A stretch of DNA of 64,000 nt from Myroides sp. N17-2 (GCF_002286775.1 NZ_NSGJ01000004.1:62001-126000); one strand, 5' to 3'. Shown: positions 42,469 to 52,704, numbered from the stretch's first letter. The notes: generated by a model not told the origin, from the sequence alone. A program made the numbers and translations.

Positions 42469-43821
42469 ATGTTTAAAAAAATATTAATCGCTAATAGAGG
42501 TGAAATTGCCCTACGTGTTATCAGAACATGTAAAGAAATGGGCATAAAAACTGTAGCAGTTTACTCTACTGCGGATGCAGATAGCTTACACGTACGCTTT
42601 GCGGACGAGGCTGTATGTATCGGACCCGCTCCAAGTAACTTATCTTATTTAAAGATTTCAAATATTATAGCTGCTGCTGAGATTACGAATGCAGATGCTA
42701 TACACCCAGGATATGGATTCTTATCTGAGAATGCTAAATTCTCTAAAATCTGTCAAGAGCACGGTGTTAAATTCATCGGTGCTGGACCAGAGATGATCGA
42801 AAAAATGGGAGACAAAGCTACAGCTAAAGAAACAATGAAATTAGCTGGAGTACCAACTGTACCAGGATCTGAAGGACTACTAGAATCACTAGAACACGCT
42901 AAAAAAACAGCAAAAGCTATCGGTTACCCAGTAATGATGAAAGCAACTGCTGGTGGTGGTGGTAAAGGTATGCGTGAGATCTTCAAAGAAGACGAACTAG
43001 ACAGAGCATGGGAAAGTGCACGTCAAGAAGCTTCTGCAGCATTTGGTAACGATGGTATGTATATGGAAAAACTTATCCTTGATCCACGTCACATCGAAAT
43101 CCAGGTAGTTGGAGATTCATATGGTAAAGCTTGTCACCTTTCTGAGCGTGACTGTTCTATCCAAAGACGTCACCAAAAGTTAACTGAAGAAACACCATCT
43201 CCATTCATGACAGATGAATTGAGACAAAAAATGGGTGATGCTGCTGTAAAAGCTGCTGAATTCATTAAATATGAAGGTGCTGGTACTATCGAATTCTTAG
43301 TAGATAGAGATAGAAACTTCTACTTTATGGAAATGAATACTCGTATCCAAGTAGAACACCCAATAACAGAACAAGTAATTGATTATGATTTAATTAGAGA
43401 GCAAATCTTAGTTGCAGCTGGTACACCAATTTCTGGTAAAAACTATTTGCCTAAAATGCACTCTATAGAATGTCGTATCAATGCTGAGGATCCATTTAAC
43501 GACTTCCGTCCATCTCCAGGTAGAATAACTACTCTACACACTCCAGGTGGTCACGGTGTACGTTTAGATACTCACGTTTATTCTGGATACTCTATTCCAC
43601 CTAACTATGACTCTATGATTGCTAAATTGATCACTACTGCTCAAACTAGAGAAGAAGCGATTAATAAAATGAGAAGAGCATTAGACGAGTTTGTGATTGA
43701 AGGAATTAAAACGACAATACCATTCCACAGACAATTAATGGATGACCCAAACTACATTGCTGGTAATTATACAACAGCATTTATGGAAACATTTAAAATG
43801 AAACCATTAGAAGAGGTTTAA
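42469..43821 (+). CDS. accC: Acetyl-CoA carboxylase biotin carboxylase subunit
   Basis: The 450-residue ATP-grasp enzyme carboxylates the biotin on AccB. It starts [19 protein letters not shown], has the ATP loop [13 protein letters not shown] (about 159-171), [14 protein letters not shown] and [14 protein letters not shown]. Length equals the E. coli enzyme. It lies 71 bases after accB, without a terminator between, and ends before a 13-bp hairpin. Confidence 0.97.
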   Translation: MFKKILIANRGEIALRVIRTCKEMGIKTVAVYSTADADSLHVRFADEAVCIGPAPSNLSYLKISNIIAAAEITNADAIHPGYGFLSENAKFSKICQEHGVKFIGAGPEMIEKMGDKATAKETMKLAGVPTVPGSEGLLESLEHAKKTAKAIGYPVMMKATAGGGGKGMREIFKEDELDRAWESARQEASAAFGNDGMYMEKLILDPRHIEIQVVGDSYGKACHLSERDCSIQRRHQKLTEETPSPFMTDELRQKMGDAAVKAAEFIKYEGAGTIEFLVDRDRNFYFMEMNTRIQVEHPITEQVIDYDLIREQILVAAGTPISGKNYLPKMHSIECRINAEDPFNDFRPSPGRITTLHTPGGHGVRLDTHVYSGYSIPPNYDSMIAKLITTAQTREEAINKMRRALDEFVIEGIKTTIPFHRQLMDDPNYIAGNYTTAFMETFKMKPLEEV

Positions 43822-43840
43822 TCCTAATTTCTTATACAAA

Positions 43841-43877
43841 AAGGCTATTCTACTAAAGTAGAATAGCCTTTTTTTTA
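43841..43877 (+). terminator. Terminator after accC
   Basis: A 13-bp perfect stem AAGGCTATTCTAC (43841-43853) with 43858-43870 is followed by a T-run. Confidence 0.9.
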
Positions 43878-44148
43878 TTCTCTAATCACTTGTACAAATC
43901 ATTCATTAACACCAATAACCTCGAAGGCTCATTGAATCTTAAAAACCATTAACTAACTGTATTACAGATAGCCTATAACACCCTTACAAGAAAATCATTT
44001 TTGTTAAAAAAGCTAAATAATCCAAAATCACCACTATACTTTTACAACTACATAAAGAGATTAGAAAGAAAACAAAGCTGAATGATTAAATAAAAGACAA
44101 AATTTAAAAAAAAGTCCAAAAAAACTGAGCTTAGTTCGAAACAAACAT
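43878..44148. other. Intergenic DNA upstream of the cold-shock gene
   Basis: Part of a 361-base gene-free stretch (43822-44182). Apart from the accC terminator and the cold-shock promoter I see no feature. The cold-shock mRNA leader predicted from the promoter is only about 20 bases, without the long leader of E. coli cspA. Confidence 0.5.
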
Positions 44149-44156
44149 TATATTTG
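44149..44156 (+). promoter_or_regulatory. -7 promoter element of the cold-shock gene
   Basis: TATATTTG fits TAnnTTTG, 26 bases before the ATG at 44183. No good -33 box at the normal distance. Confidence 0.5.
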
Positions 44157-44182
44157 AAGATAATTTTATTTATTTCAATACA

Positions 44183-44383
44183 ATGCATACAGGCGTAATT
44201 AAGTTCTTCAATGAAGACAAAGGATTTGGTTTCATCACTAATGAAGCTACAAAACAAGACATTTTTGTTCACATCACAGGTTTAAAATCTAAAAATGTAA
44301 ACCAAGGAGATCACGTTTCTTACAACGAAGAAAAAGGTAAGAAAGGTATCATCGCAATCGATGTAGAAGTGATAGGAAATTAA
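44183..44383 (+). CDS. Cold-shock domain protein
   Basis: The 66-residue single-stranded nucleic-acid-binding protein has one OB-fold with RNP1 (DKGFGFITN, residues 12-20) and RNP2 (QDIFVHITG). The start MHTGVIKFFNEDKGFG is canonical apart from the second residue. It acts as an RNA chaperone, but without expression data a cold-specific role is only inferred. It stands alone with its own promoter and terminator. Confidence 0.95.
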   Translation: MHTGVIKFFNEDKGFGFITNEATKQDIFVHITGLKSKNVNQGDHVSYNEEKGKKGIIAIDVEVIGN

Positions 44384-44415
44384 TTTATTTAATATAAATT
44401 TTCAATTGCTAAAAA

Positions 44416-44447
44416 AGCCATCCATGTCAAAATGGGTGGCTTTTTTT
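44416..44447 (+). terminator. Terminator after the cold-shock gene
   Basis: A 9-bp stem AGCCATCCA (44416-44424) with 44433-44441, one G-T pair, followed by a T-run. Confidence 0.85.
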
Positions 44448-44531
44448 ATTACAGATTCTTCTATTTATAATTAATCCAAATACATATTAAGCCAAACAAG
44501 ACAAAGACTACAACACCTAGAGTTCCAAAAC

Positions 44532-44562
44532 TTTGTAAAACGACCTCACGGGTGTATATTTG
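44532..44562 (+). promoter_or_regulatory. Promoter of the nuo operon
   Basis: TTTG (44532-44535), 19 bases, TATATTTG (44555-44562): a full match to the Bacteroidota promoter consensus at the ideal spacing. The nuoA ATG is 29 bases downstream. Confidence 0.75.
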
Positions 44563-44591
44563 TATGTTGTATTAATATAAATACTTTACAT

Positions 44592-44957
44592 ATGCAGGCA
44601 AGTCAACTTGATTTTATCCCAATTCTGATGCAAATAGCTCTAGCAGCTGGTTTTGTATCGATGACTATTTGGGTATCTGGCAAATTAGGACCAAAGAAAT
44701 CTACTAAGATTAAAGACAGTACTTGGGAATGTGGTTTAGAGTCACTGGGAAGTGCACGTATACCATTCAATGTAAAATATTTCCTTGTAGCTATATTATT
44801 CGTATTATTTGATGTTGAAGTAATTTTCCTATATCCATGGGCAGTTAACTTCCTTGAATTAGGATGGGATGGTTTACTTAAAATGGGAATATTTTTATTT
44901 GTGATTCTTATAGGGCTACTATATGAATTTAAGAAAAAAGGCCTTGAATGGGACTAA
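44592..44957 (+). CDS. nuoA: NADH-quinone oxidoreductase subunit A
   Basis: The 121-residue membrane subunit of respiratory complex I has three membrane segments. The loop motif WECGLESLGSARIPFNVKYF and LFDVEVIFLYPWA are typical for NuoA. First gene of a 14-gene operon, in the standard order A to N. Confidence 0.97.
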   Translation: MQASQLDFIPILMQIALAAGFVSMTIWVSGKLGPKKSTKIKDSTWECGLESLGSARIPFNVKYFLVAILFVLFDVEVIFLYPWAVNFLELGWDGLLKMGIFLFVILIGLLYEFKKKGLEWD

Positions 44958-44971
44958 TAAATTAGAGAGAG

Positions 44972-45523
44972 ATGAGCGATAATAAATATAACACAGTAGA
45001 AGCTCCTGAAGGATATGTGGGAGAAGGATTCTTTGCTACTAAATTAAGTTCAGTAGTAGGATTAGCACGAGCAAATTCGATGTGGCCTCTTCCATTTGCA
45101 ACGTCTTGTTGTGGAATTGAGTTCATGGCAACTATGGCAGCTACGTATGACGTAGCTCGTTTTGGTTCAGAGCGTATGAGTTTCTCACCAAGACAAGCTG
45201 ATATGCTAATGGTTATGGGTACTATTTCTAAAAAAATGGCGCCTATCTTAAGACAAGTATATGAACAAATGGCTGAACCTAAGTGGGTAATCGCTGTTGG
45301 GGCATGTGCGTGTTCTGGGGGGATATTTGATACATATTCAGTATTACAGGGAATAGACAAAGTAATCCCCGTAGATGTTTATGTTCCAGGATGTCCACCA
45401 AGACCTGAGCAAATCTTAGATGGTGTTTTGCGCTTACAAGAGATCGTAAAATCAGAATCAGTTAACCGCAGAGGTTCTCAAGAATATGATGAATTATTAG
45501 ATTCATACAACTTAAACAAATAG
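44972..45523 (+). CDS. nuoB: NADH-quinone oxidoreductase subunit B
   Basis: The 183-residue peripheral subunit carries the terminal [4Fe-4S] cluster N2, ligated by the adjacent pair C46-C47 (ATSCCGIEF), C112 (GACACSGG) and C141 ([10 protein letters not shown]). It passes electrons to quinone at the interface with NuoD and NuoH. It starts 14 bases after nuoA. Confidence 0.98.
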   Translation: MSDNKYNTVEAPEGYVGEGFFATKLSSVVGLARANSMWPLPFATSCCGIEFMATMAATYDVARFGSERMSFSPRQADMLMVMGTISKKMAPILRQVYEQMAEPKWVIAVGACACSGGIFDTYSVLQGIDKVIPVDVYVPGCPPRPEQILDGVLRLQEIVKSESVNRRGSQEYDELLDSYNLNK

Positions 45524-45524
45524 T

Positions 45525-46046
45525 ATGGCTTTAGATAACACTACAATACAAAAGAAACTAATTGACACATTTGGTTTGTCAGTAAGTGAATTTCATGAAC
45601 AACATGGGATGTTGTCATTTGAAGTTGCAGCTAATGCTACACATGATGTGCTTAAGTTCTTAAAAGAAGACGATGAAATGAATTTTAACTTCCTAACGGA
45701 TGTTTGTGGAGTTCATTACGTTGACTTACCATCAGAAAAACAACTAGCAGTAGTCTATCACATGCACAACTGGATAGATAACGTTAGAATCCGCTTTAAG
45801 ACTTTCTTAGATATTAAAAATCCAGTAGTTGATTCAGCTACAGATTTATTTAAAAGTTCTAACTGGCAAGAAAGAGAGACGTATGATTTTTATGGAATCA
45901 TCTTTAAAAATCACCCTCAACTAAAGAGAATTTTAAATATGGACGAGATGGAATCTTTTCCATTGAGAAAAGAATTCCCTATGGAAGATGCTGGAAGAAC
46001 AGACAAAGACGATAGATTCTTCGGAAGAACAGTTCATAATTCTTAA
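45525..46046 (+). CDS. nuoC: NADH-quinone oxidoreductase subunit C
   Basis: The 173-residue 30-kDa-type subunit of the peripheral arm has no cofactor. The family signature WQERETYDFYGIIFKNHPQL and RKEFPMED are present. It is separate from nuoD, unlike the nuoCD fusion of E. coli. One base separates it from nuoB. Confidence 0.96.
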   Translation: MALDNTTIQKKLIDTFGLSVSEFHEQHGMLSFEVAANATHDVLKFLKEDDEMNFNFLTDVCGVHYVDLPSEKQLAVVYHMHNWIDNVRIRFKTFLDIKNPVVDSATDLFKSSNWQERETYDFYGIIFKNHPQLKRILNMDEMESFPLRKEFPMEDAGRTDKDDRFFGRTVHNS

Positions 46047-46061
46047 CTTAAAGCAGTAACT

Positions 46062-47297
46062 ATGTCAGACTTATTATTACCTCCTGAAAAGCGCTACGCT
46101 AAACTTATTGAAGACAAGTTTCAAGAAGACGGGACAGAATTACAAATATTAAACTTAGGTCCTACTCACCCTGCTACTCATGGTATTTTCCAAAACATCA
46201 TTTTACTTGATGGAGAGAAAGTAGTAGAAGGAGAAGGTACTGTCGGATATATTCACAGAGCATTTGAGAAAATCGCTGAAAACAGACCTTTTTATCAAAT
46301 CAATGTTCTAACAGATCGTTTAAACTACTGTTCATCTCCAATCAACAATACTGCTTGGTGGTTAACAGTAGAGAAAGCACTTGGTATTGAGATCCCTAAA
46401 AGAGTACAATACTTACGTGTAATCGTAATGGAGCTTGCTCGTATTGCTGACCACATCATTTGTAGTTCAGTTATGGGAGTTGATACAGGAGCCTTAACAG
46501 GTTTCTTATACGTATTCCAATACAGAGAAAAAATATATGAAATCTTCGAAGAAATTAGTGGTGCACGTTTAACTACTAATATGGGAAGAATAGGAGGATT
46601 CGAAAGAGAATGGTCACCTAAAGTATTCCAACTTATCGAAGAATTTTTAAAAGAGTTCCCTCCTATTTGGTCTGAATTTGAAGGTCTACTTACTCGTAAT
46701 AGAATCTTCATGGACAGAACAATCAATGTAGGTGGTATCTCTGCTGAAGAGGCTATCAACTTCGGATTTACAGGACCTAACTTAAGAGCTGCAGGTGTTG
46801 ACTACGATGTACGTGTAGCTACACCATATTGTTCTTACGAAGACTTTGATTTCGAAATTCCAGTAGGTACAAGCGGAGACTGTTACGACAGATTCTGTGT
46901 ACGTAATGCTGAAATATGGGAAAGTTTAAAAATTATTAGACAAGCTTTAGATAAGATGCCAGAAGGTCCTTATCATGCAGATGTTCCAGATTACTACCTT
47001 CCTCCAAAAGAAGATGTATATACAAATATGGAAGCGCTTATTTACCACTTTAAAATTATCATGGGAGAAGTACCTGTACCTGTTACAGAACTATATCACC
47101 CAGTAGAAGCTGGTAATGGAGAATTAGGTTTCTACTTAATCACTGATGGTAGTAGAACTCCTTATCGTTTACACTTTAGAAGACCTTGTTTTATCATCTA
47201 CCAAGCGTACAATGACATCGTAAAAGGTGGTATGCTATCAGATGCAATTATCACACTGTCGAGTATGAATATTATCGCAGGAGAATTAGACGCTTAA
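46062..47297 (+). CDS. nuoD: NADH-quinone oxidoreductase subunit D
   Basis: The 411-residue 49-kDa-type subunit forms the quinone cavity with NuoB. Motifs: LGPTHPATHGIFQNIILLDG (about 31-50), GYIHRAFEKIAENR, and the end LVTLSSMNIIAGELDA-like segment. The quinone-site His and Tyr positions are preserved. Starts 15 bases after nuoC. Confidence 0.98.
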   Translation: MSDLLLPPEKRYAKLIEDKFQEDGTELQILNLGPTHPATHGIFQNIILLDGEKVVEGEGTVGYIHRAFEKIAENRPFYQINVLTDRLNYCSSPINNTAWWLTVEKALGIEIPKRVQYLRVIVMELARIADHIICSSVMGVDTGALTGFLYVFQYREKIYEIFEEISGARLTTNMGRIGGFEREWSPKVFQLIEEFLKEFPPIWSEFEGLLTRNRIFMDRTINVGGISAEEAINFGFTGPNLRAAGVDYDVRVATPYCSYEDFDFEIPVGTSGDCYDRFCVRNAEIWESLKIIRQALDKMPEGPYHADVPDYYLPPKEDVYTNMEALIYHFKIIMGEVPVPVTELYHPVEAGNGELGFYLITDGSRTPYRLHFRRPCFIIYQAYNDIVKGGMLSDAIITLSSMNIIAGELDA

Positions 47298-47301
47298 GAC
47301 T

Positions 47302-47832
47302 ATGGAAGTAAAAAAATACAAACAAGACATAAACATCACACCAGAGTTGCAACAACGCATTGATGAGTTGATTAGCCACTACCCTGCTGATAAAAGAAAA
47401 TCGGCCTTATTACCAGTGTTACATGAAGTACAAGATGCTCATGACAACTGGCTAAGTGCTGAGTTAATGAATAAAGTAGCTGAAATATTAGACATAACAC
47501 CTATCGAGGTATATGAGGTGGTTACATTCTACACAATGTATAACCAAAAACCAGTAGGTAAGTATATGTTCGAATTCTGCTTAACATCATGCTGTGGTAT
47601 CAGAGGTGCTGATGATATGATGGAATATGCTTGTGAAAAACTTGGAGTAAAACCTGGAGAGACAACACCTGATGGTATGTTCTCTGTAGTAGGTGTTCAA
47701 TGTTTAGGTGCTTGTGGATATGCTCCTATGATGCAATTAGGGGATTTCTATAAAGAACACTTAACAAGAGAAAAAATAGATAAAATCATCGAAGATTGTA
47801 AAGCTGGTAATGTAATTCTTCACGACAAATAG
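47302..47832 (+). CDS. nuoE: NADH-quinone oxidoreductase subunit E
   Basis: The 176-residue thioredoxin-fold subunit binds the [2Fe-2S] cluster N1a. The ligands fit C93 and C98 in EFCLTSCCGIRG with C134 and C138 in VQCLGACGYAP; C97 is an extra cysteine next to the cluster. Four bases after nuoD. Confidence 0.97.
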   Translation: MEVKKYKQDINITPELQQRIDELISHYPADKRKSALLPVLHEVQDAHDNWLSAELMNKVAEILDITPIEVYEVVTFYTMYNQKPVGKYMFEFCLTSCCGIRGADDMMEYACEKLGVKPGETTPDGMFSVVGVQCLGACGYAPMMQLGDFYKEHLTREKIDKIIEDCKAGNVILHDK

Positions 47833-47836
47833 TAAT

Positions 47837-49195
47837 ATGGCAACAAAAATATTATTAGATAAAATCAATATTCCAGGGATTAAGTCTTACGAGGTTTATC
47901 GCCAAAATGGTGGTTATGCTTCAGTAGAAAAGGCTCTTAAATCTATGACTCCTGATGAAATAACAGAAGAAGTAAAAGCTTCTGGTCTAAGAGGTCGTGG
48001 AGGTGCAGGATTCCCTGTTGGATTAAAATGGAGTTTCATCGATAAAAAGTCTGGCAAACCAAGACACTTAGTTTGCAATGCTGATGAATCTGAACCAGGT
48101 ACTTTTAAAGACCGTTTCTTAATGGAACATATTCCTCACTTATTAATTGAGGGAATGATTGCATCAAGTTTCGCTTTAGGGGCTAACCTATCTTACATCT
48201 ATATTCGTGGAGAATATATGTGGGTATTTAAAATCTTAGAAAGAGCTATTAAAGAAGCGTATGCTGCTGGATGGCTTGGTAAAAATATATTAGGAACAGA
48301 CTACTCGTTAGATTTACATGTGCACTGTGGTGCAGGAGCGTATATCTGTGGTGAAGAGACTGCTCTAATCGAATCACTGGAAGGTAAAAGAGGTAACCCT
48401 CGTATTAAACCACCATTCCCTGCTATCAGTGGATTATGGGGTAATCCTACAGTGGTAAATAACGTAGAGTCTATCGCTAACGTGCCTTGGATCATTAATA
48501 ACTCAGGAGAAGCTTACTCAAAGCTTGGGTTAGGTAGATCTGCTGGTACAAAGCTAATCTCAGCTTCAGGTCATATCAAAAAACCAGGAGTATATGAGAT
48601 AGAGATGGGAATCACTGTACATGAATTTATCAACTCTGATGAATACTGTGGTGGTATGATTGATGATCGCCCAATCAAAGCATTAGTACCTGGAGGTTCT
48701 TCAGTGCCAATCTTACCAGAACATTTAATCTACAAAACAGCTAATGGAGAAGATCGTCTGATGACATACGAATCACTATCTGATGGAGGTTTTGAAACAG
48801 GTTCTATGTTAGGTTCTGGAGGTTTCATCGTATATAATGATACTGCTTGTATCGTTAGAAACACTTGGAATTTCGCTCGTTTCTATGCTCATGAGAGCTG
48901 TGGACAGTGTTCACCATGCCGTGAAGGTACAGGATGGATGGAAAAAGTATTACACCGTATCGAAACAGGTAATGGTACTATGGATGATATCGACCTATTA
49001 TGGAACATCCAAAGTAACATAGAAGGGAATACAATCTGTCCTTTAGGAGATGCTGCTGCTTGGCCAGTTGCTGCTGCTATCAGACATTTTAGAGAAGAAT
49101 TTGAATATCACGTTTTATACCCAGAGAAAGTTAAGAACAGAGACCATTACGTCAACGAACCTTTCTCAGCAGTAAAACACTTGATCAATAAATAA
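47837..49195 (+). CDS. nuoF: NADH-quinone oxidoreductase subunit F
   Basis: The 452-residue subunit is the NADH entry site with FMN and cluster N3. The NADH/FMN loop is [16 protein letters not shown], the FMN site continues with [20 protein letters not shown], and the N3 ligands are C355, C358, C361 ([11 protein letters not shown]) and C401 (TICPLGD). Normal length. Four bases after nuoE. Confidence 0.98.
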   Translation: MATKILLDKINIPGIKSYEVYRQNGGYASVEKALKSMTPDEITEEVKASGLRGRGGAGFPVGLKWSFIDKKSGKPRHLVCNADESEPGTFKDRFLMEHIPHLLIEGMIASSFALGANLSYIYIRGEYMWVFKILERAIKEAYAAGWLGKNILGTDYSLDLHVHCGAGAYICGEETALIESLEGKRGNPRIKPPFPAISGLWGNPTVVNNVESIANVPWIINNSGEAYSKLGLGRSAGTKLISASGHIKKPGVYEIEMGITVHEFINSDEYCGGMIDDRPIKALVPGGSSVPILPEHLIYKTANGEDRLMTYESLSDGGFETGSMLGSGGFIVYNDTACIVRNTWNFARFYAHESCGQCSPCREGTGWMEKVLHRIETGNGTMDDIDLLWNIQSNIEGNTICPLGDAAAWPVAAAIRHFREEFEYHVLYPEKVKNRDHYVNEPFSAVKHLINK

Positions 49196-49236
49196 TATAC
49201 GCTGACTATATATTCAGCTTAAACAAAGCACAGTTT

Positions 49237-50262
49237 ATGAAAGTTACTATAGACGGACATGAAATAGAAGTAGAACCAGGAACATCCATTCTACAAGCGG
49301 CAAGAATGATAGGTGGCGAATCAGTACCTCCAGCGATGTGCTACTATTCTAAATTAGAAGGCACAGGAGGTAAATGTAGAGCTTGTTTAGTAGAAGTTTC
49401 TAAAGGAAGTGAAGCTGATCCACGCCCAATGCCTAAACTTATGGCTTCTTGTAAAACAGGAGTTATGGAAGGTATGGAAGTGAAAAGTATTACTTCGCCT
49501 AAAGTACTTGAAGCACGTAAAGCAGTTACTGAGTTTTTATTAATCAATCACCCTCTTGACTGTCCAGTATGTGACCAAGCTGGTGAATGTGACTTACAGA
49601 ACCTTGCCTTTACTCACGGTAAAGAACAAAAAAGATTTAAAGAAGAAAAGAGAACATTCGCTCCAGAAAATATCGGAGAGAATATCCAACTTCACATGAA
49701 TCGTTGTATCCTTTGTTACCGATGTGTAAAAACTGCTGAACAACTTACAGATAGCCGAGTACATGGTGTATGTGGACGTGGAGATCACGCACAAATATCA
49801 ACTTACATCTCTGCTGCCATAGATAATGAATTCTCAGGAAACATGATTGACGTATGTCCTGTTGGGGCTCTAACAGATAAGACATTCCGTTTCAAATCAC
49901 GTGTTTGGTTTAATAAACCATATAATGCACACAGAGACTGTCCTACATGTTCAGGAAAAACTACAGTATGGATGTTCGGAGAAGAAATTCAAAGAGTTAC
50001 TGCTCGTAAAGATGAATTCCACGAAGTAGAGGAATTTATCTGCAACAGCTGTCGTTTTGATCACAAAGACACAAAAGATTGGGTTATAGAAGGACCTCGT
50101 AAATTCGAGAAATTCTCAGTTATCAATCAAAATAACTACACTAGAAAATTAGATACAGTAGTTATGAAGACTGAAAAACAAATCTTAGAAGGTCGTGAGC
50201 AAGATCGCTTAAAGATTAGTATGAAGGAGATTCCTTTTACAGATAACGAATCAAAAGAATAA
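49237..50262 (+). CDS. nuoG: NADH-quinone oxidoreductase subunit G, short form
   Basis: The 341-residue protein keeps every iron-sulfur site of NuoG. N1b: C35, C47, C50, C72. N5: H105, C109, C112, C118. N4: C157, C160, C163, C207. An N7-like site: C235, C238, C269, C272. It then ends about 70 residues later, so the ~500-residue molybdopterin-oxidoreductase-like domain of classical NuoG (about 900 residues) is missing. Frame and spacing to nuoH (12 bases) are clean, so this is a real short form rather than a frameshift. It is common in Bacteroidota as I recall. Confidence 0.95.
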   Translation: MKVTIDGHEIEVEPGTSILQAARMIGGESVPPAMCYYSKLEGTGGKCRACLVEVSKGSEADPRPMPKLMASCKTGVMEGMEVKSITSPKVLEARKAVTEFLLINHPLDCPVCDQAGECDLQNLAFTHGKEQKRFKEEKRTFAPENIGENIQLHMNRCILCYRCVKTAEQLTDSRVHGVCGRGDHAQISTYISAAIDNEFSGNMIDVCPVGALTDKTFRFKSRVWFNKPYNAHRDCPTCSGKTTVWMFGEEIQRVTARKDEFHEVEEFICNSCRFDHKDTKDWVIEGPRKFEKFSVINQNNYTRKLDTVVMKTEKQILEGREQDRLKISMKEIPFTDNESKE

Positions 50263-50274
50263 AACGGCATAAGT

Positions 50275-51309
50275 ATGGATAAAACTATTATTATAGATAA
50301 AGCAGTTATTATTGTAGTTGTGTTTGCAGTTACAATGCTTATGGCGATGTATGCTACTCTTGCTGAACGTAAGATTGCTGCTTGGATACAAGACCGTATA
50401 GGTCCAAACCGTGCAGGTAAAGGTGGTTTACTACAACCTTTAGCAGATGGTTTAAAATTATTTGCAAAAGAAGAAACTCAACCAAATACACCGAATAAAT
50501 TCTTATTCAAATTTGGTCCTTTCCTTGCAATGACATTAGCACTTATGACAAGTGCTGTGATTCCATGGGGAGATAAGTTTCATTTATTTGGAAGAGATAT
50601 AATTCTTCAAGCAGCTGACTTAAATGTTGGTCTGCTATACATAATCGCAGTACTTTCTGTTGGAGTTTACGGTATTATGATCGGAGCTTGGGCTTCTAAT
50701 AATAAGTATTCTCTAATGAGTGGTATTCGTGCAGCTTCTCAGATGATCTCTTACGAGATTGCGATGGGGCTTTCATTAATAGGTCTTCTATTAATGACAC
50801 AAACACTAAGTATGCGCGAAATAGCATTACAACAAGCAGGAATGAACTGGAACGTATTCTACCAACCAGTTGGTTTCTTAATCTTTTTGATTTGTTCTTT
50901 TGCTGAGACTAACCGTGCACCATTCGATTTAGCAGAATGTGAGCAAGAGCTTATCGGAGGATTCCACACAGAATATTCTTCTATGAAAATGGGATTCTTC
51001 TTATTCGCTGAGTATGCTAACTTATTCATTTCATCTACTATCATCGCTGTTCTATACTTCGGAGCGTATAACTATCCTGGTATGTCATGGGCAGTAGAAA
51101 ATTGGGGTGTGAATATCGCAAACGTAATCGGTATTTTTGCTTTATTTATTAAGATCTGTTTCTTCATATTCGTTTATATGTGGGTACGTTGGACTTTACC
51201 ACGTTTCCGTTATGACCAATTGATGAACTTAGGGTGGAAATCATTAATTCCACTTGCATTGTTAAATTTAGTGGTTACAGCTATTGTAATCCTACTTATA
51301 AAAGGTTAG
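50275..51309 (+). CDS. nuoH: NADH-quinone oxidoreductase subunit H
   Basis: The 344-residue membrane subunit links the quinone site to the proton path and has eight membrane segments. Motifs: AERKIAAWIQDRIGPNRAG (about 29-47), SFAETNRAPFDLAECEQEL, EYSSMKMGFFLFAEYAN and WTLPRFRYDQLM. All acidic residues of the E-channel loop are present. Confidence 0.98.
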   Translation: MDKTIIIDKAVIIVVVFAVTMLMAMYATLAERKIAAWIQDRIGPNRAGKGGLLQPLADGLKLFAKEETQPNTPNKFLFKFGPFLAMTLALMTSAVIPWGDKFHLFGRDIILQAADLNVGLLYIIAVLSVGVYGIMIGAWASNNKYSLMSGIRAASQMISYEIAMGLSLIGLLLMTQTLSMREIALQQAGMNWNVFYQPVGFLIFLICSFAETNRAPFDLAECEQELIGGFHTEYSSMKMGFFLFAEYANLFISSTIIAVLYFGAYNYPGMSWAVENWGVNIANVIGIFALFIKICFFIFVYMWVRWTLPRFRYDQLMNLGWKSLIPLALLNLVVTAIVILLIKG

Positions 51310-51311
51310 GC

Positions 51312-51857
51312 ATGTCGACAAATACTTACTCATTATCAGGAAGAAAAAAGGAAGTTTCTAATAAGACACTTACTTGGACTGAGAAGATCTACTTAGTAGC
51401 TATCTTCAAAGGAATGATGGTTACTTTAAAACACATGTTTAAAAAGAAAGTAACGATCGCTTATCCAGAAAAAACAAGACCATTCAGTGATGTATATCGT
51501 GGTAAACACACGTTAATGCGTGATGACGAAGGAAGAGAGCGTTGTACAGCTTGTGGTTTATGTGCTTTATCTTGTCCTGCAGAAGCTATCTCAATGAAAG
51601 CAGCAGAACGTACAGCAGATGAAATGCACTTATATCGCGAAGAGAAATATGCAGAGATATATGAAATCAATATGTTGCGTTGTATATTTTGTGGTTTATG
51701 TGAAGAGGCTTGTCCAAAACAAGCTATCTACTTGACTAAATCTAAACAAATAGCTAAAGCTGATACTTCTCGTGATAGCTTTATCTTCGGAAAAGACAAA
51801 TTAGTTATGCCTCTTGATGCGGCAATTGCAAATACGAAACAACAGAATCAAGCTTAA
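51312..51857 (+). CDS. nuoI: NADH-quinone oxidoreductase subunit I
   Basis: The 181-residue subunit carries two [4Fe-4S] clusters (N6a, N6b) in CTACGLCALSCPAEAI and CIFCGLCEEACPKQAI. The start is the ATG at 51312, two bases after the nuoH stop; a longer frame from 51234 inside nuoH is rejected. It delivers electrons towards NuoB. Confidence 0.97.
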   Translation: MSTNTYSLSGRKKEVSNKTLTWTEKIYLVAIFKGMMVTLKHMFKKKVTIAYPEKTRPFSDVYRGKHTLMRDDEGRERCTACGLCALSCPAEAISMKAAERTADEMHLYREEKYAEIYEINMLRCIFCGLCEEACPKQAIYLTKSKQIAKADTSRDSFIFGKDKLVMPLDAAIANTKQQNQA

Positions 51858-51859
51858 TC

Positions 51860-52375
51860 ATGGTAGAAATATTATTTTATATCCTTTCGACTATTACACT
51901 CGGGAGTGCAGTCCTTACCCTATTGAGCAAGAATCCTATCCATAGTGCACTATGGTTAGTTGTTAGTTTCTTTTCAATAGCTGGTCACTATATCCTTTTG
52001 AACTCTCAGTTCTTAGGTATGGTACACATCATGGTATATTCAGGAGCAATTATGATCTTAATGTTATTTACGATCATGTTAATGAACCTTAATATTAGCC
52101 ACGAGGTCTCTAAGCCACTTATTACTAAAGTAGTTGCTACTATAGCATTCTGTTTAGTAGGTTTATTGTTACTTTCTATTACTATGCGTGGAGCTCAAAC
52201 TTACGAATTGCAATATGCAAATCACGGTCAAGACTTCCAATCTGTACAAGTATTAGGTAAAGTATTATTAAATGAATACGTAATGCCTTTCGAAATGGTA
52301 TCAGTTCTATTATTGTTAGCAATGATAGGTGCTGTACTAATCTCTAAAAAGGACAAAACCGATAAAGAAGCATAA
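51860..52375 (+). CDS. nuoJ: NADH-quinone oxidoreductase subunit J
   Basis: The 171-residue membrane subunit has about five membrane segments. The pi-bulge region of TM3 is recognisable in GMVHIMVYSGAIMILMLFTI. It begins 2 bases after nuoI. Confidence 0.96.
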   Translation: MVEILFYILSTITLGSAVLTLLSKNPIHSALWLVVSFFSIAGHYILLNSQFLGMVHIMVYSGAIMILMLFTIMLMNLNISHEVSKPLITKVVATIAFCLVGLLLLSITMRGAQTYELQYANHGQDFQSVQVLGKVLLNEYVMPFEMVSVLLLLAMIGAVLISKKDKTDKEA

Positions 52376-52377
52376 TT

Positions 52378-52698
52378 ATGGAGAATGTAATTGAAATAAT
52401 TGGTATTGACAGATACATTTACCTATCGATCATCTTATTCTGCATCGGGGTATTTGGTATTCTATATAGACGTAACGCAATTGTGATGTTTATGTGTATT
52501 GAGATTATGTTGAACTCAGCTAATATGTTATTAGTAGCGTTCTCAACTTATCATCAGGATGCACAAGGACAGGTATTCGTATTCTTTACTATGGCAGTAG
52601 CCGCGGCAGAAGTAGCTGTAGGTCTTGCTATCCTAGTAACGATATACAGAAATATTGGATCAATTGATATTGATAAATTAAAAAACTTAAAAGGATAA
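52378..52698 (+). CDS. nuoK: NADH-quinone oxidoreductase subunit K
   Basis: The 106-residue membrane subunit (MrpC-like) has three membrane segments. Key Glu residues lie in FMCIEIMLNSANMLLVAF and AAAEVAVGLAILVTIYR. Two bases after nuoJ. Confidence 0.97.
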   Translation: MENVIEIIGIDRYIYLSIILFCIGVFGILYRRNAIVMFMCIEIMLNSANMLLVAFSTYHQDAQGQVFVFFTMAVAAAEVAVGLAILVTIYRNIGSIDIDKLKNLKG

Positions 52699-52704
52699 TT
52701 CCGC

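Noticed and set aside
49237-50262. NuoG as a frameshifted pseudogene
   Set aside because: The gene ends cleanly 12 bases before nuoH and there is no space or residual sequence for the missing domain, so it is a genuine short form.
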